Shown: positions 1 to 6,105, counted from the stretch's first letter. The stretch: DNA of 6,757 bases from an uncultured Spongiibacteraceae bacterium (GCA_937969395.1 CALBVI010000224.1:1-6757), one strand, 5' to 3'. Numbers and translations are program-made. Notes: generated by a model from the letters alone, not told the origin.

Positions 1-936
1 AGTACTGACGGCTTTACCATCAATCAAAATACCCTCGTAACTAGCACTACCTACAACACGTATACGAGCAAATAGCCCAGGAATAAGCGTGCCGTCAGCA
101 TTATCAAAAACGGCTCTCGCTCTGACGGTACTGGTTTGTACATTAACTTGGTTATCAATAAAATCGATATGGCCAGAATGCATGAATCCAGCTTCATCGG
201 CTAACGACATATAGACAGGATTTTCTGTTTCTCGAGAGCTAGGACGCACCCCCGACCTCGCCAACTTTGCATACTTAAGATACGCACGCTCATCAGCTTC
301 AAAATAAGCATAAATTTTATCGGTAGACACAATCGACGTTAGAGCACTTTCACCGTCAGTGACATAATTGCCTTTAGTAAAAAAAGCATTTGAAACTCGC
401 CCACTAATCGGAGCCCTAACCTCAGTATATTCCAAGTTTAACGTCGAAATAGCCAAACTCGCCTCGATGGCTTTTAGGTTGGCACTAGAACTTCGCAATT
501 GTGCAAATCGACTTTCAACTAACTCTTGCGCAATCGCATTTTTTTTCTGCAGCTGTACGGCTCGGTCGTGCTCAGATTTAGCTAATGAATACTGGCTCTC
601 AGCACTCGACAAATCAGCTCGCAACCTGTCGACATCAGCCTGATAAGACTCGGGATCAATCTTGAACAAGATATCGCCTTCAACGACCTGCGCCCCTTCA
701 TTAAAAACGACTTCGGAGATGTAACCCGACACGCGAGGCCTTAGCTCAACACTTTCCACGGCTTCAAGACGGCCACTGAAATCATCCCATTCAGTAATCC
801 GCTGACTAATCACTTGAGCAACAGAAACCCCAACAGGTGGTGGCGCAGCATTTTCTTCAGGTGCTGATTCAGAGCTACACCCGCTAATAAGAAATATAAG
901 ACTGAAGAGTACGGCTATTGTGGAGACAAACGACAT
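1..936 (-). CDS. RND efflux pump periplasmic adaptor lipoprotein, MexE/AcrA type (partial, C-terminus outside window)
   Basis: The reading frame is open from an ATG at 936 to the left edge, giving 312 residues with no stop; family members are about 380-420 residues, so the last part is missing. Residues 1-20 form a lipoprotein signal peptide with lipobox LISGC (lipidated Cys20). A barrel-sandwich (lipoyl-like) half follows around 62-95 (RPRVSGYISEV, then EGDILFKIDP). A coiled-coil hairpin rich in Ala, Gln and charged residues spans about 98-165, and the second lipoyl half carries LEYTEVRAPISGRVS (168-182). The segments IYAYFEADERAYLKY and PGLFARIRV are typical of the MexE subgroup. In this family the lipid-anchored adaptor links the inner-membrane RND transporter to an outer-membrane TolC-like channel for drug or solvent export. 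A Shine-Dalgarno AGGGA lies about 8 nt upstream of the ATG. The transporter gene is expected just beyond position 1 (inference). A LysR gene is divergent. Family call is firm; the substrate is unknown. Confidence 0.93.
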   Translation of the reverse strand, partial: MSFVSTIAVLFSLIFLISGCSSESAPEENAAPPPVGVSVAQVISQRITEWDDFSGRLEAVESVELRPRVSGYISEVVFNEGAQVVEGDILFKIDPESYQADVDRLRADLSSAESQYSLAKSEHDRAVQLQKKNAIAQELVESRFAQLRSSSANLKAIEASLAISTLNLEYTEVRAPISGRVSNAFFTKGNYVTDGESALTSIVSTDKIYAYFEADERAYLKYAKLARSGVRPSSRETENPVYMSLADEAGFMHSGHIDFIDNQVNVQTSTVRARAVFDNADGTLIPGLFARIRVVGSASYEGILIDGKAVST

Positions 937-996
937 TATGATTTTCCCTAATATTTACCAGCTCGCCATTATGAACACACTGGACTCATAAAAATA

Positions 997-1026
997 ATTA
1001 TATTTTAATATGCCAGTCATCATCAA
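997..1026 (-). promoter_or_regulatory. Probable sigma-70 promoter of the efflux adaptor gene
   Basis: On the minus strand a -35-like TTGATG (1026-1021) is followed after 18 bp by a perfect -10 TATAAT (1002-997). Transcription would start near 990, giving a leader of about 55 nt before the adaptor ATG at 936. The sub-optimal -35 next to an upstream dyad fits a promoter that needs an activator, as is usual for LysR targets (inference). Confidence 0.6.
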
Positions 1027-1036
1027 CCGTTATACT

Positions 1037-1069
1037 TAGCGAAAATATTTACAACATATATTTTCGCTA
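1037..1069. promoter_or_regulatory. 12-bp perfect inverted repeat, candidate LysR operator
   Basis: TAGCGAAAATAT (1037-1048) and its exact reverse complement ATATTTTCGCTA (1058-1069) are separated by 9 bp. The dyad sits 10 bp upstream of the adaptor -35 element and about 130 bp upstream of the LysR start, in the gap between the two divergent genes. That is where LysR-type regulators normally bind. It is AT-rich and has no following T-run, so it does not look like a terminator. Binding by the neighbouring regulator is inference. Confidence 0.6.
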
Positions 1070-1198
1070 TCAGCTGAGACAAGCAATTAATCGCTACTTA
1101 ATAAATCTCTTAATACATACTTTATAGAAGCATCATTAGCTAAGACGGGGACACTGCCTCGCCACTGCTTCATCAACTTAACTTGCCCAGAGCTTAAA

Positions 1199-2137
1199 AT
1201 GCGCCCACAAGAACTTAATATGTTAATCGTCTTTGATGCCATCATGACCGAAGGTTCAATTACTAGAGCGGCTGAACGTTTATCAATGACCCAGCCTGCC
1301 GTTTCTAATTCCGTTTCACGCATGCGTATAAAGTGGAATGATGATCTTTTTATACGTAGCGGTAGGACCATCCAACCAACACTATTTGCTAAAAATTTAT
1401 GGCACCAAATCCAAGAACCGATTCAAGAACTGTCGTTAGCAATCACTCCTGATAGCTTTAACCCTAAAACATCAACTCGCACCTTCCGTATTGGCGCAGC
1501 AGATTTAGTGGTTGATTTATTGTGGGGAAAACTACGGCGAATTTTGGATGATGAAGCACCCAATATTAACATCTATGCTCACCCCTATACCATTACCAAT
1601 GGGGCTAAAATGCTTGAAGATGCGGAAGTCGACATAGCTATACGTAATACCGAATCCATTCCCGGAGCACACAGAAATCAAATGATTTTCACCAGTAAAT
1701 ACTGTTGCATTATGCGCAAAGACCACCCTTTAGAAAAGGGGCCATTTAACTTGGAACAATTTGCCAACGCTAGCTATGTAATGGTCTCTCTTTCAGGCGA
1801 CTCAACTGGCACGGTTGATAGAGCCTTAGCCAGACACGACCTCTCTCGACGGATAGCCATGACTGTCAATCATTTTTCTGGTGTCATTCCCATTGTTGAA
1901 AATAGCGATTTAATTGCGGTCATCCCTACCAGTGCCATCAGCAGAGAAGTATTAGATGAGCGCATTATTATGCGGCAATCTCCAATAGCAATATCCGATG
2001 TTGCACTAGCCGCTTTTTGGCATCAACGACAAGAAAGTGATGCCGGACTTATATGGCTAAAAGAAAAAATAGTGACGATATTTTCTGACTTTTCCAACGA
2101 TCACAATCAATTTCTGCAGCAGCACTTCACCTACTAA
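1199..2137 (+). CDS. LysR-type transcriptional regulator, probable regulator of the divergent efflux operon
   Basis: The product is 312 residues, a normal length for the family. The N-terminal winged helix-turn-helix covers about residues 5-63: LIVFDAIMTEG leads into the HTH (about 19-43, GSITRAAERLSMTQPAVSNS), then the wing DDLFIRSGRTIQPT. A linker helix (about 64-83) and a two-lobed periplasmic-binding-like effector domain (about 95-305) follow. The ATG at 1199 is chosen because the HTH begins right after it. The frame stays open upstream to 1091 but has no ATG there and encodes nothing LysR-like; the Shine-Dalgarno is weak (AGAG at 1189-1192). Divergent transcription from a MexE-like adaptor gene parallels MexT and mexEF-oprN in Pseudomonas (established knowledge), which suggests activation of the pump in response to a small molecule (inference). 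Its own promoter is not clear. It converges with the next gene, leaving 22 bp between stop codons. Confidence 0.93.
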   Translation: MRPQELNMLIVFDAIMTEGSITRAAERLSMTQPAVSNSVSRMRIKWNDDLFIRSGRTIQPTLFAKNLWHQIQEPIQELSLAITPDSFNPKTSTRTFRIGAADLVVDLLWGKLRRILDDEAPNINIYAHPYTITNGAKMLEDAEVDIAIRNTESIPGAHRNQMIFTSKYCCIMRKDHPLEKGPFNLEQFANASYVMVSLSGDSTGTVDRALARHDLSRRIAMTVNHFSGVIPIVENSDLIAVIPTSAISREVLDERIIMRQSPIAISDVALAAFWHQRQESDAGLIWLKEKIVTIFSDFSNDHNQFLQQHFTY

Positions 2138-2159
2138 AAACACATGCTATGGAGGCCAG

Positions 2160-2612
2160 CTACTGGATAAAGCCAACGGTGCCCTCTTCCGTAATATGAA
2201 AGGGTATAATAATGCCACTCACTTTAACCTTTGCATCTATAGAATAATTTAACGTTGTGAATGAACCCGTCATCAAACCATTAATAAAGCTAATCGATTT
2301 TAGTAAGTTGGCACTCATCTCAATTCGTACCGGCACCTCTTCATAAGCAGGGATAGTGGGAACATCACTTGTCGCACCAGAAAAAACCTCATTACCATTG
2401 AGGCTAATATCATAGGCAAGCCCGGAGATAGGAATAGATACCGCATTTTGATTGAGAACACTCAAATGAACTGCAAACTTTGGCCGTAAATTCTCCACAG
2501 AAAGCAACTCAATACTGACAACACTGACCTTAGGTGGAGATATATTGCTGCCAATATTTGCACATGAAGTTAGTCCAACAATAACAAAGATAACTAATAG
2601 CCGTAGATACAT
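2160..2612 (-). CDS. LEA type 2 (LEA14/WHy-like) family lipoprotein
   Basis: The product is 150 residues. Residues 1-17 are a short lipoprotein signal peptide with lipobox LTSC and lipidated Cys17. The rest reads as one beta-sandwich LEA_2/WHy domain (about 26-148): PKVSVVSIELLSVENLRPKF, then the N-Q-N-A-V-S-I-P-I-S-G-L-Y-I-L-N-G segment typical of the family (about 53-74), a conserved-looking IPAYEEVPVRIEM stretch, and a C-terminal strand pair. Small bacterial LEA14-like lipoproteins are widespread in Gram-negatives; a role in stress or desiccation protection is proposed by analogy with plant LEA14, but their function in bacteria is largely unknown. AAGGAA lies 8 nt before the ATG. The gene is on the same strand as the mscS gene upstream but is separated from it by a hairpin terminator, so it is probably a separate unit. 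Fold assignment is good; role is uncertain. Confidence 0.8.
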   Translation of the reverse strand: MYLRLLVIFVIVGLTSCANIGSNISPPKVSVVSIELLSVENLRPKFAVHLSVLNQNAVSIPISGLAYDISLNGNEVFSGATSDVPTIPAYEEVPVRIEMSANLLKSISFINGLMTGSFTTLNYSIDAKVKVSGIIIPFHITEEGTVGFIQ

Positions 2613-2689
2613 CTGAAATTCCTTATATTTAACAACTTATTCTTAACGCGCTATTTAGCTTAATCGTTCAATGTAATAGAGAAAATGAC

Positions 2690-2732
2690 AACAGCAGTAA
2701 GGCCCCACTATAGTGTAGGCCTTAGCTGTTTT
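2690..2732 (-). terminator. Hairpin terminator downstream of mscS (possibly bidirectional)
   Basis: The left arm AACAGC + TAAGGCC (2690-2704, with a 2-nt AG bulge) pairs with GGCCTTAGCTGTT (2718-2730). It begins about 10 bp past the mscS stop codon. The intervening segment is mostly a second perfect palindrome, CACTATAGTG (2706-2715). On the minus strand a UUUU run follows a few bases after the stem; on the plus strand TTTT overlaps the end of the stem. It separates mscS from the LEA-like gene. Confidence 0.6.
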
Positions 2733-2742
2733 GACACCACGC

Positions 2743-3579
2743 TTAGTCAGCACTCTCTTGGAACAAGTGTACATCGCGCTGAGGGAAAGGAATACTGAGA
2801 CCCGCTTCTTCTACCGCAGACTTTAACATTGGACGAATATCGAAAAACAGTGACCAATAATCTTCAGTGTTAACAAAAGCGCGCACTAAGAAATCAACCG
2901 AGCTAGTACCCAAATCGACTACAGCAACCACATTGCCTTGATCTTGCAAAATACGCGAATCATTCACTAGCACAGCCTCCATTGCCGCCTTACCTTTAGC
3001 AATATCATCCGAATAGGAAATACCAATAGCAATTTCAACCGCTCGAATTTTACTCGCAGTATGATTAATAATATTACCATTGGCCAAGGGACCATTAGGT
3101 AAAATCAATATCCGCTTATCAAATGTTTCCAAGGTAGTAACAAAGATGCCGATATCTTTAACAACACCCTCAAGACCTTGTGCCTCAACATAGTCAGAAA
3201 CCTTAAAGGGCCTAAAAATCAGCACCATAACGCCGCCAGCAAAATTGGATAAACTCCCCTGCAGAGCTAAACCAACAGCTAAACCAGCAGCACCGAGAAT
3301 AGCAACAAAAGAGGTTGTCTCTATACCAACCATAGAAGCAACACTAATAATCAATAAGACTTTCAATAACACTTCAAAAATATTGGTTAAAAACTTAGCC
3401 AATGTTTCGTCAGGTAAGCCCTTTAAAGAATAATGGCGCACCGCATCACTGAGCTTACTAATAACCCAAAGGCCGATAATAAGGACAAGCAATGCCAAAA
3501 GAACTTTACCGCCATACTCTGTACCCAAAGTGATGACACGCTCATAAAAAGCAGCTAAATTTGTTTCTAACGAATCCAT
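2743..3579 (-). CDS. mscS: Small-conductance mechanosensitive channel, MscS family
   Basis: The product is 278 residues from the start preferred here; E. coli MscS has 286. MscS is a homoheptameric inner-membrane channel that opens under membrane tension and releases solutes during hypo-osmotic shock. Predicted membrane segments are TM1 (about 25-43), TM2 (about 64-86) and the pore helix TM3 (about 91-122). TM3 has the Gly/Ala-packed ILGAAGLAVGLALQGSLSN (94-112), nearly identical to the E. coli pore helix; Gln107 matches E. coli Gln112. FRPFKVSDYVE follows and leads into the beta domain and the cytoplasmic vestibule, ending FPQRDVHLF. The start is set at the ATG at 3579 because AGAGGA lies 6 nt upstream of it; the in-frame TTG at 3597 and ATG at 3594 would overlap or precede that ribosome site. 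It is transcribed alone. Nothing essential appears missing. Confidence 0.96.
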   Translation of the reverse strand: MDSLETNLAAFYERVITLGTEYGGKVLLALLVLIIGLWVISKLSDAVRHYSLKGLPDETLAKFLTNIFEVLLKVLLIISVASMVGIETTSFVAILGAAGLAVGLALQGSLSNFAGGVMVLIFRPFKVSDYVEAQGLEGVVKDIGIFVTTLETFDKRILILPNGPLANGNIINHTASKIRAVEIAIGISYSDDIAKGKAAMEAVLVNDSRILQDQGNVVAVVDLGTSSVDFLVRAFVNTEDYWSLFFDIRPMLKSAVEEAGLSIPFPQRDVHLFQESAD

Positions 3580-3585
3580 GAATTT

Positions 3586-3591
3586 TCCTCT
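3586..3591 (-). promoter_or_regulatory. Ribosome binding site that decides the mscS start
   Basis: AGAGGA on the minus strand lies 6 nt before the ATG at 3579. The upstream in-frame start candidates (TTG 3597, ATG 3594) lie on the wrong side of it and have no site of their own, so the shorter protein is preferred. Confidence 0.7.
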
Positions 3592-3599
3592 CATCAAAT

Positions 3600-3623
3600 A
3601 ATTACTATCTTATTATAGTAATT
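3600..3623. promoter_or_regulatory. mscS promoter -10 region overlapped by a 9-bp dyad
   Basis: A perfect -10 TATAAT lies on the minus strand at 3617-3612, placing the start site near 3605 and a leader of about 26 nt before the preferred mscS ATG. No good -35 is seen at the usual distance. AATTACTAT (3600-3608) and ATAGTAATT (3615-3623) are exact inverted repeats separated by 6 bp. They straddle the -10 and the start site, so a repressor bound here would block initiation (inference). No known operator consensus is recognised. Confidence 0.4.
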
Positions 3624-3702
3624 CATCAAACCATCCTACTATCAACCGGCCCTTTACACGCAAGTAACTTTACCTTTACCTAGCTAAAATACACCGCTGG
3701 AT

Positions 3703-3739
3703 TATAATTACCCACAGGATATGATGCTATTACATCCTG
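3703..3739 (+). promoter_or_regulatory. Possible promoter and dyad upstream of the solute-binding-like gene
   Basis: A TATAAT on the plus strand (3703-3708) lies about 90 bp upstream of the gene starting at 3797, without a clear -35. It would put the start near 3715, where the inverted repeat CAGGAT (3715-3720) / ATCCTG (3734-3739) with a 13-bp spacer begins. A second -10-like TATAAC is at 3749-3754. Both signals are weak. Confidence 0.25.
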
Positions 3740-3785
3740 CATGTGTATTATAACGAACTAATATTACTTAACTACCAAGTAGAAC

Positions 3786-3789
3786 GAGG
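3786..3789 (+). promoter_or_regulatory. Ribosome binding site that decides the start of the solute-binding-like gene
   Basis: GAGG is followed by three consecutive in-frame ATG codons at 3791, 3794 and 3797. Only the third (7-nt gap) is well spaced; the second (4-nt gap) is possible. An upstream in-frame GTG at 3743 has no ribosome site and would add residues before the signal peptide. Confidence 0.6.
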
Positions 3790-3796
3790 CATGATG

Positions 3797-4567
3797 ATGA
3801 AGCGCCGATATTCAGCATACCTACCTAAACGAAAGAAACCGAATATTATTCGAGCACTAGCGTTTATATTGGCTTCATTTTTTATAGCATCACTAGGCAA
3901 TACGCAAGAAAGCATTACATTTTATTGCACTGATTCAGCCCGCTACCAGTCAATCGAAACGATTTATAATCAGGCATTCGAAAGACTCAACATTGATTAT
4001 TATCAACATCGCTCAAGGTCCAAAACAATACTTAATCATTTTCTTTCTGGTGAAAGTGACGGGCTATGCGGGCGTATTTATGAATTTAATGAAAACTCAC
4101 GCATCTCAAATCTCGTAAGAGTAAACGTGCCTATTATGTCGTCATCCATGCAATTATGGAGTCACGATAAAAATATAAATCTTTCTATCGTCTCCACACT
4201 CTCTAATAGCAAGCTAATTGTGGGGGCAGAAAGCGGTGTTAAATGGGCCTACGAGTTTTTGCTAAACGCGCAAGCAGAAAATATACTTATGACGGCTAAC
4301 TCAGAGCTAGGTTTAAAAATGCTAGCGTCAAAAAAACTAGACCTTTTTATTTTACCAAAGCATATCTCAGCGATAATATTACAAAAAAACCCTGAAATAG
4401 AGCACGATATTCATTTTGTCGGCACACTCGAAGAAACTCAAATCTACCCCTATCTCCATCGAAAGTATCAGCACATTATTCCAGCGCTCGAAAAAGAACT
4501 ACAACACGTTATCGATAAAAACAGCAAGCCCCTTCACCTTAAGGAATCAGACACCCACCAACCTTAA
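3797..4567 (+). CDS. Exported solute-binding-like protein, PBP type 2 / SBP family 3 fold, orphan
   Basis: The product is 256 residues from the preferred ATG. A strongly basic N-terminus (KRR, KRKK) precedes a hydrophobic core (about 20-34) and a probable cleavage site near 34-38, so it is predicted to be periplasmic. The mature part begins SITFYCTD, the first strand of a family 3 solute-binding fold. Next come LSGESDGLCGRIYEF (about 83-97) and LVRVNVPI, resembling the DG-x-x-GR ... LIRVP-PI pattern of many orphan SBP-like proteins in marine gammaproteobacteria. A segment around SNSKLIVGAESGVKW matches the usual SL-x-G-x-x-VG-x-x-x-G hinge region, and LGLKMLASKKLDLFI the second-lobe helix and strand. 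The only two cysteines of the mature protein, Cys44 and Cys91, could form a disulfide. No ABC permease or ATPase gene is adjacent, so it may be an orphan receptor or sensor rather than a transport component. The ligand is unknown. Confidence 0.75.
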   Translation: MKRRYSAYLPKRKKPNIIRALAFILASFFIASLGNTQESITFYCTDSARYQSIETIYNQAFERLNIDYYQHRSRSKTILNHFLSGESDGLCGRIYEFNENSRISNLVRVNVPIMSSSMQLWSHDKNINLSIVSTLSNSKLIVGAESGVKWAYEFLLNAQAENILMTANSELGLKMLASKKLDLFILPKHISAIILQKNPEIEHDIHFVGTLEETQIYPYLHRKYQHIIPALEKELQHVIDKNSKPLHLKESDTHQP

Positions 4568-4588
4568 TATTTGTATTGAGGTTGGTGG
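4555..4588. terminator. 15-bp hairpin overlapping a stop codon, between convergent genes
   Basis: CCACCAACCT (4555-4564) pairs exactly with AGGTTGGTGG (4579-4588). Five further inner pairs (one G-U on the plus-strand transcript) extend the stem to 15 bp around a TTTG loop (4570-4573). The TAA of the upstream gene (4565-4567) lies inside the left arm. No T-run follows on either strand, so it is not a canonical intrinsic terminator; it could stop or stabilise transcripts from both converging genes. Confidence 0.5.
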
Positions 4589-4632
4589 ATGTCGATAAGT
4601 ATCAACTCATGCCTATTGGCAAGATCAAACTA

Positions 4633-5844
4633 TTACTTACCCAGAACCAAAAGAACAATCTCTTTAAATTCTTCTTCAGTAATAATCGTTTTCTTTTTAA
4701 TACCCAGTTCTTTTACCTGTTTCAGCATTTCTGCAACTTGTTCGTCAGTAAAGTCGGTAATACCCATTTGTTCTAGGTTATAAGTAATCGAGCGTTTACC
4801 ACTCTTTTTACCTAATACAATATCACCTGTACGACCCGTTAATTGAGGGTGAGTACCAAACATAGCTAAGGGCTCGGTCAATACTAAATCAACACCGATA
4901 CCTGACTCACGGGTAAAGTTGCGCGAACCGCTGACCGGCTTATTCGCAGCAATAGGTATATTGCTCATTTTAGATACCAGCTCAAACAGCTCTGGAAACT
5001 TCTTCATGTCATATTGCATATCAAAGCCATATAGCACCTCAAGACCCAACACCAACTCTTCCATTGCCGCGTTACCGGTACGCTCACCCAAGCCATTAAC
5101 ACAGCTATGCACAACCGACGCACCGGCTTCAACAGCAGCTAATTCAGTGGCGACACCCATACCAAAATCGTTATGCGTGTGTATCTCTACCGGCAAACCC
5201 GTTTGCTTCTTCATTTTTCTAACCAGATACTTAATTGCTTCTGGCAACGCACAACCCATAGTATCAACCACACCAACAGAATCTGGTGGCGACTCATTCA
5301 TGATCGCATCCATTAAGTTAGTAAGATCTTCTTCGCGAGCGCGAGTGGTGTCATACGGAAAAAACACTACATGCAGGCCACGTTCTTTCGCGTAGTTAAT
5401 AACCGGGGCGCTTTTCTTATAAACATCTTCCCAGGTCCAACCAAACTGATATTTAAGCTTAGGATAGCCAATAGGCACCTCTAAAATAACACCATGTGCA
5501 CCACACTCTACCGCACACTCAATATCACTCTGCATGGCACGCGCAAAGGTGTAGATTTTAGAATCTAGACCCATAGAACAAATTTGCTTAATCGCTTTAT
5601 AATCATCAGGCGATACTGCCGGCATACCAGCTTCAATACGCTCAATACCAACCTCGGCCATTTTTTCGGCCATAGCCACTTTATCTTCTGGACTAAAAAC
5701 AACCCCTGGAGTCTGCTCACCATCACGCAATGTAGCATCGTGAACTTCCACTTTTTCAGGCAAGTCAAAGGTTGATGTAACCTCATCAATCACATTATAT
5801 GGACTTACCCAAAACTCTCCCTCTTTATGGTATCCAGCTGTCAT
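4633..5844 (-). CDS. LeuA/NifV-family acyltransferase (DRE-TIM metallolyase; 2-isopropylmalate / homocitrate synthase-like)
   Basis: The product is 403 residues. Family enzymes condense an acyl-CoA, usually acetyl-CoA, with a 2-oxo acid in a Mn/Mg/Zn-dependent TIM barrel in the cytoplasm. Signature 1 is intact: TLRDGEQTPG with Arg40-Asp41 and Lys55. Signature 2 is intact: IHTHNDFGMG with metal ligands His222 and His224. Also present are SVGVVDTMGCALP (189-201) and the glycine-rich VNGLGERTGNAA loop. A small C-terminal domain carries LGKKSGKRSI. It is far shorter than E. coli LeuA (523 residues) and lacks the C-terminal LeuA allosteric domain, so leucine feedback is not expected. Length is closest to homocitrate synthase, citramalate synthase or Re-citrate synthase-like members. 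In the segment FFPYDTTRA (161-169), Tyr stands where LeuA-type enzymes usually have Glu (FSCEDA-like), so the substrate may differ. No leuBCD or nif genes are adjacent. AGGGG lies 7 nt before the ATG. Family sure; reaction not. Confidence 0.88.
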   Translation of the reverse strand: MTAGYHKEGEFWVSPYNVIDEVTSTFDLPEKVEVHDATLRDGEQTPGVVFSPEDKVAMAEKMAEVGIERIEAGMPAVSPDDYKAIKQICSMGLDSKIYTFARAMQSDIECAVECGAHGVILEVPIGYPKLKYQFGWTWEDVYKKSAPVINYAKERGLHVVFFPYDTTRAREEDLTNLMDAIMNESPPDSVGVVDTMGCALPEAIKYLVRKMKKQTGLPVEIHTHNDFGMGVATELAAVEAGASVVHSCVNGLGERTGNAAMEELVLGLEVLYGFDMQYDMKKFPELFELVSKMSNIPIAANKPVSGSRNFTRESGIGVDLVLTEPLAMFGTHPQLTGRTGDIVLGKKSGKRSITYNLEQMGITDFTDEQVAEMLKQVKELGIKKKTIITEEEFKEIVLLVLGK

Positions 5845-5925
5845 ACATACACCCCTAGTGTCTTCTTAATGGTTGTCTTAATTACTATCGATTGTCTTTA
5901 TCTTTGACCTAAACAAGTCAATTAA

Positions 5926-5939
5926 GGCCTTTCAAGGCC
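5926..5939. other. Short GC-rich hairpin in the leader of the LeuA-like gene
   Basis: GGCCTT and AAGGCC (5926-5931 / 5934-5939) are exact inverted repeats, forming a 5-bp stem with a TTCA loop or a tighter 6-bp one. On the plus strand it is followed by CTATTTTTG and resembles a small intrinsic terminator, but no plus-strand gene precedes it. On the minus strand it lies between the partial right-edge gene and the LeuA-like gene, where it could act in the leader or as a weak terminator. Confidence 0.35.
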
Positions 5940-5956
5940 CTATTTTTGCAAACGCA

Positions 5957-5962
5957 ATTATA
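5957..5962 (-). promoter_or_regulatory. -10-like element upstream of the LeuA-like gene
   Basis: A perfect TATAAT on the minus strand lies about 115 bp before the ATG at 5844. No good -35 is found at 16-18 bp. If used, the transcript would have a leader of about 105 nt containing the 5926-5939 hairpin. No other convincing element was seen in the 261-bp gap 5845-6105. Confidence 0.25.
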
Positions 5963-6105
5963 CGTTATTTATCGCCAAACCCATATAAAAACCACAAATA
6001 TGGACAATTCTGTAGGAAAACCTAAAGTATTGATGAAATTTATAGTACTAAATCAAGCCAGCCACTACAAAAATCAAATTAAGGAGCGTTACTAGAAGGG
6101 AAAAC

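Noticed and set aside
368..643. 91-residue plus-strand reading frame inside the adaptor gene
   Set aside because: The opposite strand encodes a clear adaptor coiled coil with conserved flanking motifs; no ribosome site supports the plus-strand frame.
1091..1198. Possible N-terminal extension of the LysR protein
   Set aside because: The frame is open, but it contains no ATG and the encoded residues do not resemble the family; the HTH domain begins directly after the ATG at 1199.
1087..1371. 94-residue minus-strand reading frame across the LysR start
   Set aside because: It lies antisense to the well-supported LysR N-terminal domain, has no recognisable domain, and its product looks like the complement of the HTH codons.
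3743..3796. GTG at 3743 as start of the solute-binding-like gene
   Set aside because: No ribosome site precedes it, whereas GAGG at 3786-3789 precedes the ATG at 3797, which gives a normal basic signal-peptide N-terminus.
4576..4783. Two short plus-strand reading frames over the 3' end of the LeuA-like gene
   Set aside because: They overlap each other and are antisense to a conserved C-terminal domain, with no ribosome site.
4919..5395. 158-residue plus-strand reading frame inside the LeuA-like gene
   Set aside because: It is antisense to the catalytic region with both family motifs, and its serine/threonine-rich product has no known features; it is a codon-use shadow.
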